Assembly: GCA_963789175.1 (NCBI GenBank)
Contig: CAWBJO010000001.1
Coordinates: forward strand, 1-64,000
DNA length: 64,000 bases
Direction: 5' to 3'
From: CAWBJO01 sp963789175
GTDB lineage: Bacteria > Pseudomonadota > Alphaproteobacteria > Rhizobiales > Aestuariivirgaceae
Shown: positions 25,192 through 36,807 of the stretch, one piece after another
Position numbering within the stretch: the first letter of the stretch is position 1
Layout: the number at the start of each line of letters is the position of its first letter
Program-made: the position numbers and the translations under genes
The notes under the pieces: generated by a model
What the model was told of the DNA's origin: nothing
What the model saw: only the letters and a program-made list of their open reading frames with translations
Database searches by the model: none

Positions 25192-26592
25192 CTAGAGCGG
25201 CGGGCGCCTATCCACCCAGTCGTGGGCCCGCTCATAGGCATGGGCGGCGCGCAGCACCGTCCAGTCGTCGTACATCCTTCCGACGATATGGAGGCCGACC
25301 GGCAGCCCAGCTTTGGTGAAACCGCAGGGAACACTCGCCGCCGGCTGCTGGGTCAGGTTGAACGGGAAGGAAAAGGGCGTCCAGTTCACCCACTTTCCCG
25401 TTCCATCGTCGACGGGAGCGAGACGTCCGGCTTCGAAGGCCGCGATCGGAAGCGACGGCGTGACGAGGAGATCGTACTTCTCCATGAACCGGCGCATGTG
25501 GGTGCCGAGCTCGCCGCGCTTCTTCGACGCATCGAGATAGTCCTCGAGGGTGATGGCCATCGACTGGTCGAGAACATCGGCAAGGCCGGGATCGAGGAGG
25601 CCCCGCCTGGCGGGATCGAGCCTGGCGAAGAGGCCGCGTACGCCGGACCACCACAGAACCCGGAATACCGGGGTCGGGTCGGGAAAGCCGGGGTCGACCT
25701 CCTCGACCCTGGCGCCGAGCTTCGCCATCGACTTCACGGCGGCAGCGACGAGGCCCGCGACCTCCGGATCGACGTCGGCGTAGCCGAGGCGCGGGCTGAA
25801 GGCGACGCGCAGACCTTTCACGCCGCCCTTCAATCCCTTGACGAAATCGCGATCGTCGAACGGCAGTGCGTGGAAGTCGCGCGCATCGGGCTGCGCGATG
25901 GCGTTCATCATCAACGCCGAATCCTCGACGGTGCGCGTCATGGGGCCGATATGGGCGACGGTGCCGAACGGGCTGAGCGGATAAGCCGGCACGCGCCCGA
26001 AAGACGGCTTCAAACCGAAGATGCCGCTGAAGCCGGCGGGAATGCGGATCGAGCCGCCGCCGTCGGTGCCAAGCGACAGCGGCGCATAGCCAGCGGCGAC
26101 TGCCGCCGCCGAGCCGCCGGATGATCCGCCCGGCGTGAGCGCCGGATTCCAGGGATTGCGCGTGATGCCGGTGAGCGGGGAATCGGTCACGCCCTTCCAT
26201 CCGAACTCGGGCGTCGTCGTCTTGCCCAGCACGATCGCGCCGGCCTCGCGCAGCCGGGCGACCGAGGGCGCGTCCTCCTCCCACGCCTGGTTCGGATCGA
26301 CGGTGCGCGAGCCCCTGAGCGTCGGCCAGCCGCGCGTGAGCAGTATATCCTTGATGAGCGCCGGAACGCCGTCGAGAGGTCCCTTGGGTTTACCCTTCGC
26401 CCAACGTTTCGCGGACGCCTTCGCTTCCGACAGCGCCGCCGCATCGTGGCGGAGGTTCACGGCATTGAGCGTCGGTTCGCAGGCATCGATGCGCGCGAGC
26501 GCCGCGGCCACGACGTCGACGGGCGAGATGCGCCGCTTGCGATACGCCCTGACCAGCGCTGCGGCCGTCATCCAGATCAGTTCGCGATCCAT
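25192..26592 (-). CDS. Amidase-signature family amidase
   Basis: The 466-residue enzyme has the Ser-cisSer-Lys triad of the amidase-signature family: Lys81 (PALIKDIL), cis-Ser158 in GGSSGGSAAAVAAG and nucleophile Ser181 in LGTDGGGSIRIPAGF. It should hydrolyse an amide; the substrate is unknown, and the absence of gatC/gatB neighbours argues against GatA. I start at 26592 (MDRELIWMTAAALV) because GGAGGTGAC lies just upstream. It is convergent with carA, with only three bases between stops. Confidence 0.9.
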   Translation of the reverse strand: MDRELIWMTAAALVRAYRKRRISPVDVVAAALARIDACEPTLNAVNLRHDAAALSEAKASAKRWAKGKPKGPLDGVPALIKDILLTRGWPTLRGSRTVDPNQAWEEDAPSVARLREAGAIVLGKTTTPEFGWKGVTDSPLTGITRNPWNPALTPGGSSGGSAAAVAAGYAPLSLGTDGGGSIRIPAGFSGIFGLKPSFGRVPAYPLSPFGTVAHIGPMTRTVEDSALMMNAIAQPDARDFHALPFDDRDFVKGLKGGVKGLRVAFSPRLGYADVDPEVAGLVAAAVKSMAKLGARVEEVDPGFPDPTPVFRVLWWSGVRGLFARLDPARRGLLDPGLADVLDQSMAITLEDYLDASKKRGELGTHMRRFMEKYDLLVTPSLPIAAFEAGRLAPVDDGTGKWVNWTPFSFPFNLTQQPAASVPCGFTKAGLPVGLHIVGRMYDDWTVLRAAHAYERAHDWVDRRPPL

Positions 26593-26740
26593 CTCCGTCA
26601 CCTCCTGTCCGACCGAGCCTAGCAAGCGGGCGGGCGTCACGAAACCGTGATCGCATGACGGCCGCGAGCCGGGAAACCGGTTTTCCCGACGGTCCGTTAC
26701 TCACAGGGTTCGACGCCACTCAAAACTTCTGGAGATGCAA

Positions 26741-27382
26741 ATGACCGCGACACAGCTCGTTCGTGCGGCCGCCATCGGCCTCGCCCTCTTCACTCTTTCC
26801 CCCGCTATCGCTCCGGCAACGCCCGTCCTTGCCCATGGAATCAAGTCGGCATCCGACTTGAGGACGGCACTCAACATGCTGCTGGCCGAGCATGCAACCC
26901 TGGCCGCATCCGCCACGGGCGCGGCACTCGGCGGCCGTCCCGACGAGTTCGAGGCGGCGGCGGGCGCTCTCGATGAGAACAGCAAGGCGATCGCCGGCGC
27001 GGTCGGCCTCGTATACGGCAAGGGCGCGGAAGATGCGTTCCTGCCGCTGTGGCGGAAGCACATCGGCTTCTTCGTCGACTACACCGTGGCCACCGCCAAG
27101 AAGGACATGGCCGCCAAGGACAAGGCGGTGAACGACCTTCTCGCCTACACCGAAGACTTCGGCGCATTCCTGGAATCGGCGAACAAGAGATTGAAGCAGG
27201 ATGCGGTCGCCGAGCTGGTCAAAAGCCATGTGCTGACGCTCGCCGCGGTGGTCGATGCGCAGGCGATGAAGGACTACGGGAAGGCCTATGCGGCCGAGCG
27301 GACCGCCTTCGCGCACATGCAGCATGTGGGCGACGCGCTGGCGACGGCGATCGCCCAGCAGTATCCGAAGAAATTCAAGTAA
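26741..27382 (+). CDS. Secreted helical protein next to a cupredoxin
   Basis: The 213-residue protein has a signal peptide (cleavage near TPVLAHG, about residue 32). Two similar helical halves follow, each with a long LRTALNMLLAEHATLA- or AVNDLLAYTEDFGAFLE-type helix, so it is likely an internally duplicated four-helix bundle. Scattered His and Met residues (LWRKHIGFF, AHMQHVGDAL) might bind metal. Function is unknown. The ATG at 26741 is chosen since GGAG lies six bases upstream. The cupredoxin gene follows within 57 bases, suggesting a shared role in electron transfer or copper handling. Confidence 0.8.
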   Translation: MTATQLVRAAAIGLALFTLSPAIAPATPVLAHGIKSASDLRTALNMLLAEHATLAASATGAALGGRPDEFEAAAGALDENSKAIAGAVGLVYGKGAEDAFLPLWRKHIGFFVDYTVATAKKDMAAKDKAVNDLLAYTEDFGAFLESANKRLKQDAVAELVKSHVLTLAAVVDAQAMKDYGKAYAAERTAFAHMQHVGDALATAIAQQYPKKFK

Positions 27383-27439
27383 CAGAGAGGCGGCGTCGCG
27401 GGTCTCGTGCACGCGCGCAGACCCGCGGCCGTTCAATCG

Positions 27440-27769
27440 ATGAGAAACCTCAACCTCTTCTGCATCATTCTCGCAAGCGCCATGCTGGCCGGTTCGGCCG
27501 CCGCCCAGGACACGGCGGCCAGGATCGCGACCTTCCAGTTCGCGCCCAAGGAAATCACGGTCGCCGCCGGCAGCACGGTGACGTGGACCAACATGGACGG
27601 CATCGAGCACTCGGTCACGGCGGATGCTGCGGCGGACGGCAAGGCCGCCTTCGACACGGGCCTCTTCACCAAGGGCGAGAGCCGAACGCTCACCTTCAGC
27701 GAAGAAGGAACCTATCCCTTCCATTGCGCCCGCCATGCGTCGATGACCGGCACCATCACCGTGAAGTAG
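27440..27769 (+). CDS. Secreted plastocyanin-like cupredoxin
   Basis: The 109-residue protein has a signal peptide (ending near AGSAAAQD, about residue 24) and a single cupredoxin domain. The type 1 copper ligands are the His of GIEHSVT (about 58) and the Cys, His and Met of FHCARHASMTG (about 96-104), all present. It is expected to shuttle electrons in the periplasm. The start is uncertain; an upstream GTG at 27407 would add 11 residues. A hairpin terminator follows at 27790. Confidence 0.88.
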   Translation: MRNLNLFCIILASAMLAGSAAAQDTAARIATFQFAPKEITVAAGSTVTWTNMDGIEHSVTADAAADGKAAFDTGLFTKGESRTLTFSEEGTYPFHCARHASMTGTITVK

Positions 27770-27789
27770 TTCAGGCGACGGGAGCACTG

Positions 27790-27820
27790 GAGGCCGTCCC
27801 GCATCGGGGCGGCCTCTTCC
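27790..27820. terminator. Hairpin terminator between convergent cupredoxin and anti-sigma genes
   Basis: GAGGCCGTCCC (27790-27800) pairs with GGGGCGGCCTC (27806-27816) around GCATC, with one G-T pair. A short pyrimidine run (TTCCTATTCC) follows on the plus strand. Confidence 0.6.
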
Positions 27821-28530
27821 TATTCCGTGGGGATGAGCTTGCCGACGTAGACGGGCGTGCCCGACGGCTGGCCGGTCGGCGAGCCGCCCGCCGGCTCGAT
27901 GGTGATGGCGAAGACGGTATCGGCGAGGCGCGCGGTTGCGAGATCACCGAGCCTGGTGGCCGGGATCTTGACGTCGGCATCGACGAGGCCCAGCGACTCC
28001 GGCGCGTCACGCCCGCCCCCGAGCGCCCACAGTTCGAAGCTGCGGCCGGCCGGGGCGTCTGCGGCGACCCGCTTGATGGCGATGGTCCGCCGTTCGAGAT
28101 CGACGAGTGCAACGAAAGCGGGGCCGGTGCCTTCGGCCTGGAGCGTTGCGACGAACGATCCGGCCCGCGGCGGCGCCAGATATTGCGGGGCAAGCCACAG
28201 CAGCACCAGCGCGAGACCGGCGGCGAGCGCGCCCGTGACCATGGCCGCCGCCCGCCAGCGCCGCAATGAGCGCTCCATGGCGACGAGCCCGCCGCGGCCG
28301 AGGCCGGCGATGCGATCGAGAAGGCGAGCCTCGAGGCCGGCCGACACGGGTCGCGGCGCCAGCGCTTCGTTCAGGGGGTGCAGGCGCTCGGTCCACTCCT
28401 CGACCATGCGCTTCAAGTCGGGGTCGGTGCGAAGCTGATAGATGAAGTCGCGGCGCTCCTCCGGATCGAGCGTGCCGAGAACGTATTCGGCGGCAAGGGA
28501 TTCGCGGTCCTCGTGGTCAGCGGCCGCCAT
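27820..28530 (-). CDS. RskA-type anti-sigma factor
   Basis: The 236-residue protein has a cytoplasmic anti-sigma domain (EYVLGTLDPEERRDFIYQLRTDPDLKRMVEEWTERL, about 15-50), a membrane span (about 94-114) and a periplasmic RskA domain (FELWALGGGRDAPESLGLV near 168). The zinc-finger HxxxCxxC of other anti-sigma factors is absent, as in RskA proteins. It should hold the adjacent ECF sigma factor inactive until a periplasmic signal triggers release. Its start overlaps the sigma gene's stop by 14 bases. Confidence 0.9.
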   Translation of the reverse strand: MAAADHEDRESLAAEYVLGTLDPEERRDFIYQLRTDPDLKRMVEEWTERLHPLNEALAPRPVSAGLEARLLDRIAGLGRGGLVAMERSLRRWRAAAMVTGALAAGLALVLLWLAPQYLAPPRAGSFVATLQAEGTGPAFVALVDLERRTIAIKRVAADAPAGRSFELWALGGGRDAPESLGLVDADVKIPATRLGDLATARLADTVFAITIEPAGGSPTGQPSGTPVYVGKLIPTE

Positions 28531-29065
28531 CGAGACACTCCTTGAGGGCCATCAACGTACGCCTGAGGGTGGACTTGATCGTGGCCGCCGGCTTCCCCAC
28601 GCGCTCGGCGAGCTCGTCGCGCGTGTATCCAAGACAGTAGGCAAGGACGACCAGGGAGCGCCGGTCCTCGGGAAGCGCCGCCAGGCACGTCTTCAAGCGT
28701 GCCAGCGCCGGGCCCCAGTCGGATGCCGCGCCGGCCGGGATCGCCAGCAGGAGATTCTCGTCCGCAACCGAGGCTCGCGCTATCCGTTCGCCCGAACGGC
28801 GCCGCAGATCGATCGCCTGGTTGCGGGCGATGGCCGCCATCCACGCGATGGGCGAGGCGATCTGCGGATCAAAGGACGCTGCGTTCTGCCAAATCCGCAC
28901 ATAGGTCTCCTGAAGCGCCTCTTCGGCAGTCTCCGCCTGCTGCAAGATACGGAACGTCACGGCGTTCAGTTTCGCCGCAGTCCGGGCATAGAGGGTGCGG
29001 AAGGCAGAGCGATCGCCTTCGCCGCAACGCTTGAGCAGATCCGCGATTTCCTGCCGGCCCGACAC
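28517..29065 (-). CDS. ECF RNA polymerase sigma factor (SigK-like)
   Basis: The 182-residue protein has sigma region 2 (AFRTLYARTAAKLNAVTFRIL, QETYVRIWQNAASFDP, SPIAWMAAIARNQAIDLRRR) and region 4 (ALPEDRRSLVVLAYCLGYTRDELAERVGKPAATIKSTLRR). It belongs with the ECF group paired with RskA anti-sigmas, often induced by oxidative or envelope stress. The GTG start lies very close to a GAGG, so translation may be weak. A GST gene lies 63 bases upstream, perhaps in the same operon. Confidence 0.9.
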   Translation of the reverse strand: MSGRQEIADLLKRCGEGDRSAFRTLYARTAAKLNAVTFRILQQAETAEEALQETYVRIWQNAASFDPQIASPIAWMAAIARNQAIDLRRRSGERIARASVADENLLLAIPAGAASDWGPALARLKTCLAALPEDRRSLVVLAYCLGYTRDELAERVGKPAATIKSTLRRTLMALKECLDGGR

Positions 29066-29128
29066 CTCGACCCCTGCATCGATTGGTTAACGAAGGTTCG
29101 GCGAAATGCGCCTCGAAGGCAAGCTTCG

Positions 29129-29782
29129 TCATGCCGGCAGATCGAAGTAGCGGGCGAAGGTAACGACTTCGGCGGCGGCGTCCTTGAGGAGCGGCAGGAA
29201 GCGCGGCTCCTCCTCCAGCTGGCGAAGCCAGCGCAGGATGTTCGGGAAATCGTCGAGCGCAACGCCCGATTCCACCGACCAGGCCGTGTACGGATAAAGA
29301 GCGTAGTCGGCGATGGTAACCTTCGCTGCAACGACGAACTTCCACAGATCGAGCTGGCGGTCGAGGACGGAAAGAGCGTGATACGCCCTGGGCCGCAACT
29401 CCTCGAGACGCTCCTTGTATTTCTCCGGCCCGTCGGCGAACAGGCGCAGATAGCGCATCACCGCAAGTGCCGGCTCGTGGCTGTACTGCTCGAAGAACAT
29501 CCAGCGCAGGACCTCGGTGCGCTCCCGGAGGCGATCAGGCCACAGCGGCGTACCTTGCGCGAAATGATAGAGAATGGCGCCGGATTCGGTCAGCACGTCG
29601 CCATCGTCGAGCATCACGGCAGGCACCTTGCCGATCGGATTGACCGCGAGGAAGGCGGGGTGGCGCGGCTCGCCGCGCGGCTGGGCGACGTCGACCCGGC
29701 GATACGGGATCTCCAGCCGATGGAAAAGCATCGCGACCTTGTGGACGTTGCCCGATTCGAGATTGCCGAACAGCGTGATCAT
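29129..29782 (-). CDS. Glutathione S-transferase family protein
   Basis: The 217-residue protein has a thioredoxin-like N-terminal domain (ITLFGNLESGNVHKVAML, NPIGKVPAVMLDDGDVLTESGAILYHFA, with the cis-Pro and the Glu-Ser glutathione contacts) and a C-terminal helical domain with VTIADYALYPYTAW. It conjugates or reduces substrates with glutathione; none can be assigned. The ATG at 29782 overlaps the TGA of modC by one base, so it belongs to the mod transcript. An alternative GTG lies three bases earlier. Confidence 0.9.
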   Translation of the reverse strand: MITLFGNLESGNVHKVAMLFHRLEIPYRRVDVAQPRGEPRHPAFLAVNPIGKVPAVMLDDGDVLTESGAILYHFAQGTPLWPDRLRERTEVLRWMFFEQYSHEPALAVMRYLRLFADGPEKYKERLEELRPRAYHALSVLDRQLDLWKFVVAAKVTIADYALYPYTAWSVESGVALDDFPNILRWLRQLEEEPRFLPLLKDAAAEVVTFARYFDLPA

Positions 29783-30900
29783 CACGGCTCGCTCGAACCG
29801 CCGCTCGCCGGCGCGAAGAGCTGCCGGTCGACTGCGATGGACTTGATCAGCGCCTGAACCTCGCTGCCGGGCGCGAGGCCGAGCTCGTTGACCGAGCGCC
29901 GGGTGATGCGGGCGCGCAGCGCCTGGCTGCCGCAGTCGAGGCGCAGCTCGGCGAAGGCGGAGCCCGCCTCCTCGACGATCTCGGCGACGGTGACCGGAAT
30001 GATGTTCCGTATGCTGATCGCCTGCGGCCGGCCGAGGGCTATGGACACGTCGCGGGCCCGGATGCGCAGTCGGACGGCGGCGCCCGGCGTCAGGCCGAGC
30101 ACCGGCACCTGCAGCGTATGGCCATCGATCTCGACCAGGCTCATCCCGAACGCGGCATCCTCACCGGCCACCGTTCCTTCGAGAATGACACCGGCCTCGA
30201 AGCGGCCGAGATGGGGAGCAAGATCGAGCCGCGCCATGATGGCACGCGCGCCGCCGACGGCCACAAGGCGGCCGGCATCCATGATCGCCAGGGTGTCGGC
30301 GAGGCGAGCCGCCTCCTCGATGGCATGCGTCACATAGACGACGGGAATGCCGAAGATCTCCGGCACCCTCTCGATGTAGGCCAGGGCCTCGGCGCGCCGC
30401 TGGAAATCGATGGCGCTCAGCGGCTCGTCCATGACCAGGAGCTTGGGGTTGGTGAGGAGCGCACGGGCGACGGCGACGCGCTGAATCTCGCCGCCCGACA
30501 GGGTCGAGGCGCTGCGCGACAGCAATTTTCCAACATCGAAAGTCCGCTCGATCAGCGCACGGTCCGGCGGCGCCCCGGCCCGCATGCGGCGGGCGGCGTA
30601 GTCGAGATTGCCGCGGACGGTGAGGTGCGGGAAAAGCCGGCCGTCCTGGAAGACGTAGCCGACGGCGCGCCGGTGCGGGGGCGCGAACACGCCCTGGGCC
30701 GTATCCATCCAGAGATCGTCGCCGAGGCGCACGACGCCGGTGGCCGACCGCTCGAGTCCGGCGATGACGCGCAGCAGCGTCGTCTTGCCGCTGCCGCTCG
30801 GGCCGATGACGACGGTGGTCCCCACGGTCGGAATCTCCGTGTCGACGGCGAGAGTGAAGCCCCCGAGGACGGCGCGCGCGGCGATGGCGAGTGTCGCCAC
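29782..30900 (-). CDS. modC: Molybdate ABC transporter ATP-binding protein
   Basis: The 372-residue ATPase has Walker A (GPSGSGKTTLLRVIAG), the signature LSGGEIQRVAVARALL, Walker B (LLVMDEPLSAID) and the switch His (VYVTHAIEEA). Its C-terminal 130 residues form a TOBE/MOP domain (VAGEDAAFGMSLVEIDGH, LRIRARDVSIALGRP), which marks it as ModC rather than another importer. It energises molybdate uptake through ModB. The gap to modB is three bases. Confidence 0.95.
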   Translation of the reverse strand: MATLAIAARAVLGGFTLAVDTEIPTVGTTVVIGPSGSGKTTLLRVIAGLERSATGVVRLGDDLWMDTAQGVFAPPHRRAVGYVFQDGRLFPHLTVRGNLDYAARRMRAGAPPDRALIERTFDVGKLLSRSASTLSGGEIQRVAVARALLTNPKLLVMDEPLSAIDFQRRAEALAYIERVPEIFGIPVVYVTHAIEEAARLADTLAIMDAGRLVAVGGARAIMARLDLAPHLGRFEAGVILEGTVAGEDAAFGMSLVEIDGHTLQVPVLGLTPGAAVRLRIRARDVSIALGRPQAISIRNIIPVTVAEIVEEAGSAFAELRLDCGSQALRARITRRSVNELGLAPGSEVQALIKSIAVDRQLFAPASGGSSEP

Positions 30901-30903
30901 GTC

Positions 30904-31575
30904 CTAGCGTCCCGCCGCCGGAATGCGGCGGTTCACGACATAGACGGCGCACAGCACGGCGAAGGAGAAGACCAGCAACCCGATGGAGAGAACATGCGCC
31001 TCCCGGTAGTTCAGCGTCTCCACGGCTTCATAGATGGCGATCGAAACGACGCGGGTCTGGCCCGGAATGTTGCCGCCGACCATGAGCACGACGCCGAATT
31101 CGCCCACCGTGTGGGCGAAGCCCAGGACGATCGCCGTGATGTAGCCGCGAACCGCCAGCGGCGAGGCGACCGTGAAGAACGAATCGAGCGGCGAGGCGCC
31201 GAGCGTGGCCGCCGCCTCGAGCGGTCGCGTTCCCGTCTGGGCGAAGGCCTGCTGCAGCGGCTGCACGACGAACGGCAAGGAATAGAGAACCGAGGCGAGG
31301 ACGAGGCCGCTGAAGGTGAAGGCCAGCGTATGGCCTGTGACGCTGATCCAGAAGCGGCCCAGGGGGGCTGCGGGGCCGAACAGCACCAGCAGGTAGAAGC
31401 CGAGCACGGTCGGCGGAAGCACGAGAGGCAGCGCGACCACTGATTCGATGATCGGCCTGGCCCGCACGCGCGTGAAGGCGAGCCAATAGGCAAGCGGCGT
31501 GCCCAACAAAAGGAGAATGACCACCGTGGTGCCCGAGAGCAGCACGGTCAGTCGGACGGCTTCCCACTCCCCCAA
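30904..31575 (-). CDS. modB: Molybdate ABC transporter permease
   Basis: The 223-residue membrane protein has about five spans and the permease EAA-type loop (TGTRPLEAAATLGASPLDSFFTVASPLA, about 118-145), matching ModB. It forms the molybdate channel with ModC. The usual upstream modA, which encodes the binding protein, is absent: the next 200 bases are non-coding and the next gene is a small plus-strand gene. No molybdenum-cofactor riboswitch could be recognised. Confidence 0.94.
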   Translation of the reverse strand: MGEWEAVRLTVLLSGTTVVILLLLGTPLAYWLAFTRVRARPIIESVVALPLVLPPTVLGFYLLVLFGPAAPLGRFWISVTGHTLAFTFSGLVLASVLYSLPFVVQPLQQAFAQTGTRPLEAAATLGASPLDSFFTVASPLAVRGYITAIVLGFAHTVGEFGVVLMVGGNIPGQTRVVSIAIYEAVETLNYREAHVLSIGLLVFSFAVLCAVYVVNRRIPAAGR

Positions 31576-31773
31576 GCTTTCACCTGTCCAGTCGATCTCT
31601 AGGTCCTGCGGCGCTTTTCTAGCATGGCGGAAGGACAGCCGGGAACCAACGCTCCCGCCGCGGGTTCAAGGTAAACGGCGGATGAACGGGATGTTCAGTC
31701 GAGGTTCGATTCGCCTTCCCTAAGTTGCGTTCACACTCGATCAAACGAGCGCACAAGACAGGTGGAGGCTCTC
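31572..31773. promoter_or_regulatory. Divergent intergenic region without modA
   Basis: This 200-base region separates modB from a small plus-strand gene. No ModA gene, molybdenum-cofactor riboswitch or ModE palindrome could be recognised. Confidence 0.4.
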
Positions 31774-31971
31774 ATGTTCAAAGGAATTGCAACAGTCGCG
31801 TTCGGGTTGTTCGTGGCAATGACGGTTGCCGTCCTCATCTCCCAGCCGCAGCCGTCGACGGCGAGCGTTTCGATGCCCAACACCACGGTCGTGCACAAGA
31901 ACAGCGTATTTCCCCTGCCCGGAGACATCACGGTCGAGAGCTGCAAAGTCTCGATCTGCGCCGATGCCTAG
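31774..31971 (+). CDS. Small exported hypothetical protein, 65 aa
   Basis: The protein has an N-terminal hydrophobic segment (MFKGIATVAFGLFVAMTVAVLI), then a short polar domain with two Cys residues (ESCKVSICADA) at the C-terminus. A disulfide between them is possible. The GGAGG six bases before the ATG decides the start. It may be anchored in the inner membrane or secreted. The family is unknown. It diverges from modB. Confidence 0.65.
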   Translation: MFKGIATVAFGLFVAMTVAVLISQPQPSTASVSMPNTTVVHKNSVFPLPGDITVESCKVSICADA

Positions 31972-32107
31972 AGGTATCGCCTGGGTCAGTAAGCGTTGAC
32001 AGCGTCGGTCAGTTCGCGTAAAAGTCGAACTGCTTGGCGGTTACAACCTCCAAGATCTTCCCAAGCTGGTTCCGATCCCCTGCAAAAGTTTCGACGCCAG
32101 CCGAAAG

Positions 32108-32131
32108 AAAGGGCCCCTTCCGGGGCCCTTT
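32108..32131. terminator. Strong hairpin terminator
   Basis: AAAGGGCCCC (32108-32117) pairs with GGGGCCCTTT (32122-32131) around TTCC. It lies just beyond the L,D-transpeptidase stop on the minus strand and can also serve the plus strand. Confidence 0.75.
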
Positions 32132-32157
32132 CGCATTTCCGGCAACCGATTCGCGCC

Positions 32158-32730
32158 CTAGTGGACGATCACCTTGGCGCCGACCTTGACCCGCGAATAC
32201 AGATCGATGACGTCGTCGTTCTGGAGGCGGATGCAGCCGCTCGAAACGGCCGTGCCGATGGTCCAGGGCTGCGCCGTGCCGTGGATGCGGTATTCGGAGA
32301 CGCCGAGGTAGAGCGCCCGGGCCCCGAGCGGGTTTTCGGGCCCGCCCTTCATGAAGACGGGCACGGTCGGGTCGCGGCGGCGCATCTCGGGCGGCGGCGT
32401 CCAGTCGGGCCATTCGGCCTTGCGGGTGATTCGCTCGGCGCCGGACCATGTGAAACCCTGGCGGCCGACCCCAATCCCGTAGCGAAGCGCCCGGCGATCA
32501 GGTAGAACGAGATACAGGTAGCGCTTCTGGGTGTTGACGATGATGGTGCCCGGCGCTTCCTCGGTGGTGTAGGGGATTTCCTGTTTCAAATAGCGCTTGT
32601 TGATGGTCCAGGGCTTCGAGGTGAAGTTCGTCTTGTACGTCGTCGCCGCGGTCGCCTGCGGCATGACGACGGCGATGCCCATCAACACTGCCAAGGCTGC
32701 GTACGTCTTAACCTTCAATCCAGCCGTCAT
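32158..32730 (-). CDS. L,D-transpeptidase (YkuD domain)
   Basis: The 190-residue periplasmic enzyme has a signal peptide (about 1-29) and a YkuD domain with the catalytic motif H-x14-S-x-G-C: His150 (YRIHGTAQPW) and Cys166 (SSGCIRLQ). It is expected to form 3-3 crosslinks in peptidoglycan or attach proteins to it, as such enzymes do in rhizobia. GGGGAG lies four bases before the ATG. It is transcribed alone and ends at the hairpin at 32108-32131. Confidence 0.93.
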   Translation of the reverse strand: MTAGLKVKTYAALAVLMGIAVVMPQATAATTYKTNFTSKPWTINKRYLKQEIPYTTEEAPGTIIVNTQKRYLYLVLPDRRALRYGIGVGRQGFTWSGAERITRKAEWPDWTPPPEMRRRDPTVPVFMKGGPENPLGARALYLGVSEYRIHGTAQPWTIGTAVSSGCIRLQNDDVIDLYSRVKVGAKVIVH

Positions 32731-32929
32731 GATCTCCCCTCTTGAAAGCTGTCAGTGATTCGGTAGGAGCAGTAGTCATAGGAAAATTTCGTGAAGAAAA
32801 AGAATAAAGCACCGACAACAGTCAAGCGCGATCGCCCTAAGCCTGAACGGCAGCCAAACGGACCATTCAGGCGACATTCGTTCCTGGCTCCCTAGGGTCG
32901 GTGGATTCCTCGAATCGGACCTTCAAACC

Positions 32930-33460
32930 ATGCGTCATCACGTCCACCCGTTCCTGCCCGCCGTTTCCGCGATGATTCTCTGTGCCGCCATGGCGTCGTC
33001 CGCCCAGGCGGCCGCCAGGAACTATTCCGGCCCGACCTATCTCGGCGACAAGATTCACAGCTGCCTCGCCAACAACGGCGCCTGCGGCAAAGCGGCGGCC
33101 GACCAGTTCTGCAAGATCGAGGGCTTCGACAGCGCTCTCACCTTCAAGCTCGAGCACAATCCGGCACGCATCAATACGGCGCGCGTCATCGATTCGGGCG
33201 AGGTGCTGCATTCGCCCCAGGCGTTGCCGTTCCTGTCGGTCAAGTGCTGGCGTCCGAACGACGAGCCGACGGCCGTCATTTTCGGGTCGACGGGCGTCAA
33301 GGAGCTCGCGGTGCCGCGGACCTGCGACATCACGGCCGACTGCAAGAAGCAGGCGGCGGACAGCTTCTGCGCCGCCAAGGGATACCAGCTCGGCGCCTCC
33401 GGCTACGACATCGATGCGGGCGAGGCCGCGTTCACCTCGATCAGCTGCGCGGCACTGTAG
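32930..33460 (+). CDS. Secreted Cys-rich protein with two repeats
   Basis: The 176-residue protein has a signal peptide (cleavage near SSAQAA, residue 27) and two related Cys modules: HSCLANNGACGKAAADQFCKIEGF (about 43-66) and RTCDITADCKKQAADSFCAAKGY (about 130-152). Each is followed by a short beta-rich stretch ending in a Cys (SVKCW, SISCA). Three disulfides per module are not possible, but paired Cys in each repeat suggest a stable periplasmic fold. No function is known. It stands alone upstream of carB. Confidence 0.75.
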   Translation: MRHHVHPFLPAVSAMILCAAMASSAQAAARNYSGPTYLGDKIHSCLANNGACGKAAADQFCKIEGFDSALTFKLEHNPARINTARVIDSGEVLHSPQALPFLSVKCWRPNDEPTAVIFGSTGVKELAVPRTCDITADCKKQAADSFCAAKGYQLGASGYDIDAGEAAFTSISCAAL

Positions 33461-33558
33461 CGGCTGTCGATTCCGCCGTTCAAAGTCCGCTTTATCCTTG
33501 GTGATCGGCGGGCCGGTCGTGTAGGAAAGCCCGCACGTTTTCCGGGTTCCCTTTCCAC

Positions 33559-36791
<3,233 letters not shown>

Positions 36792-36807
<16 letters not shown>

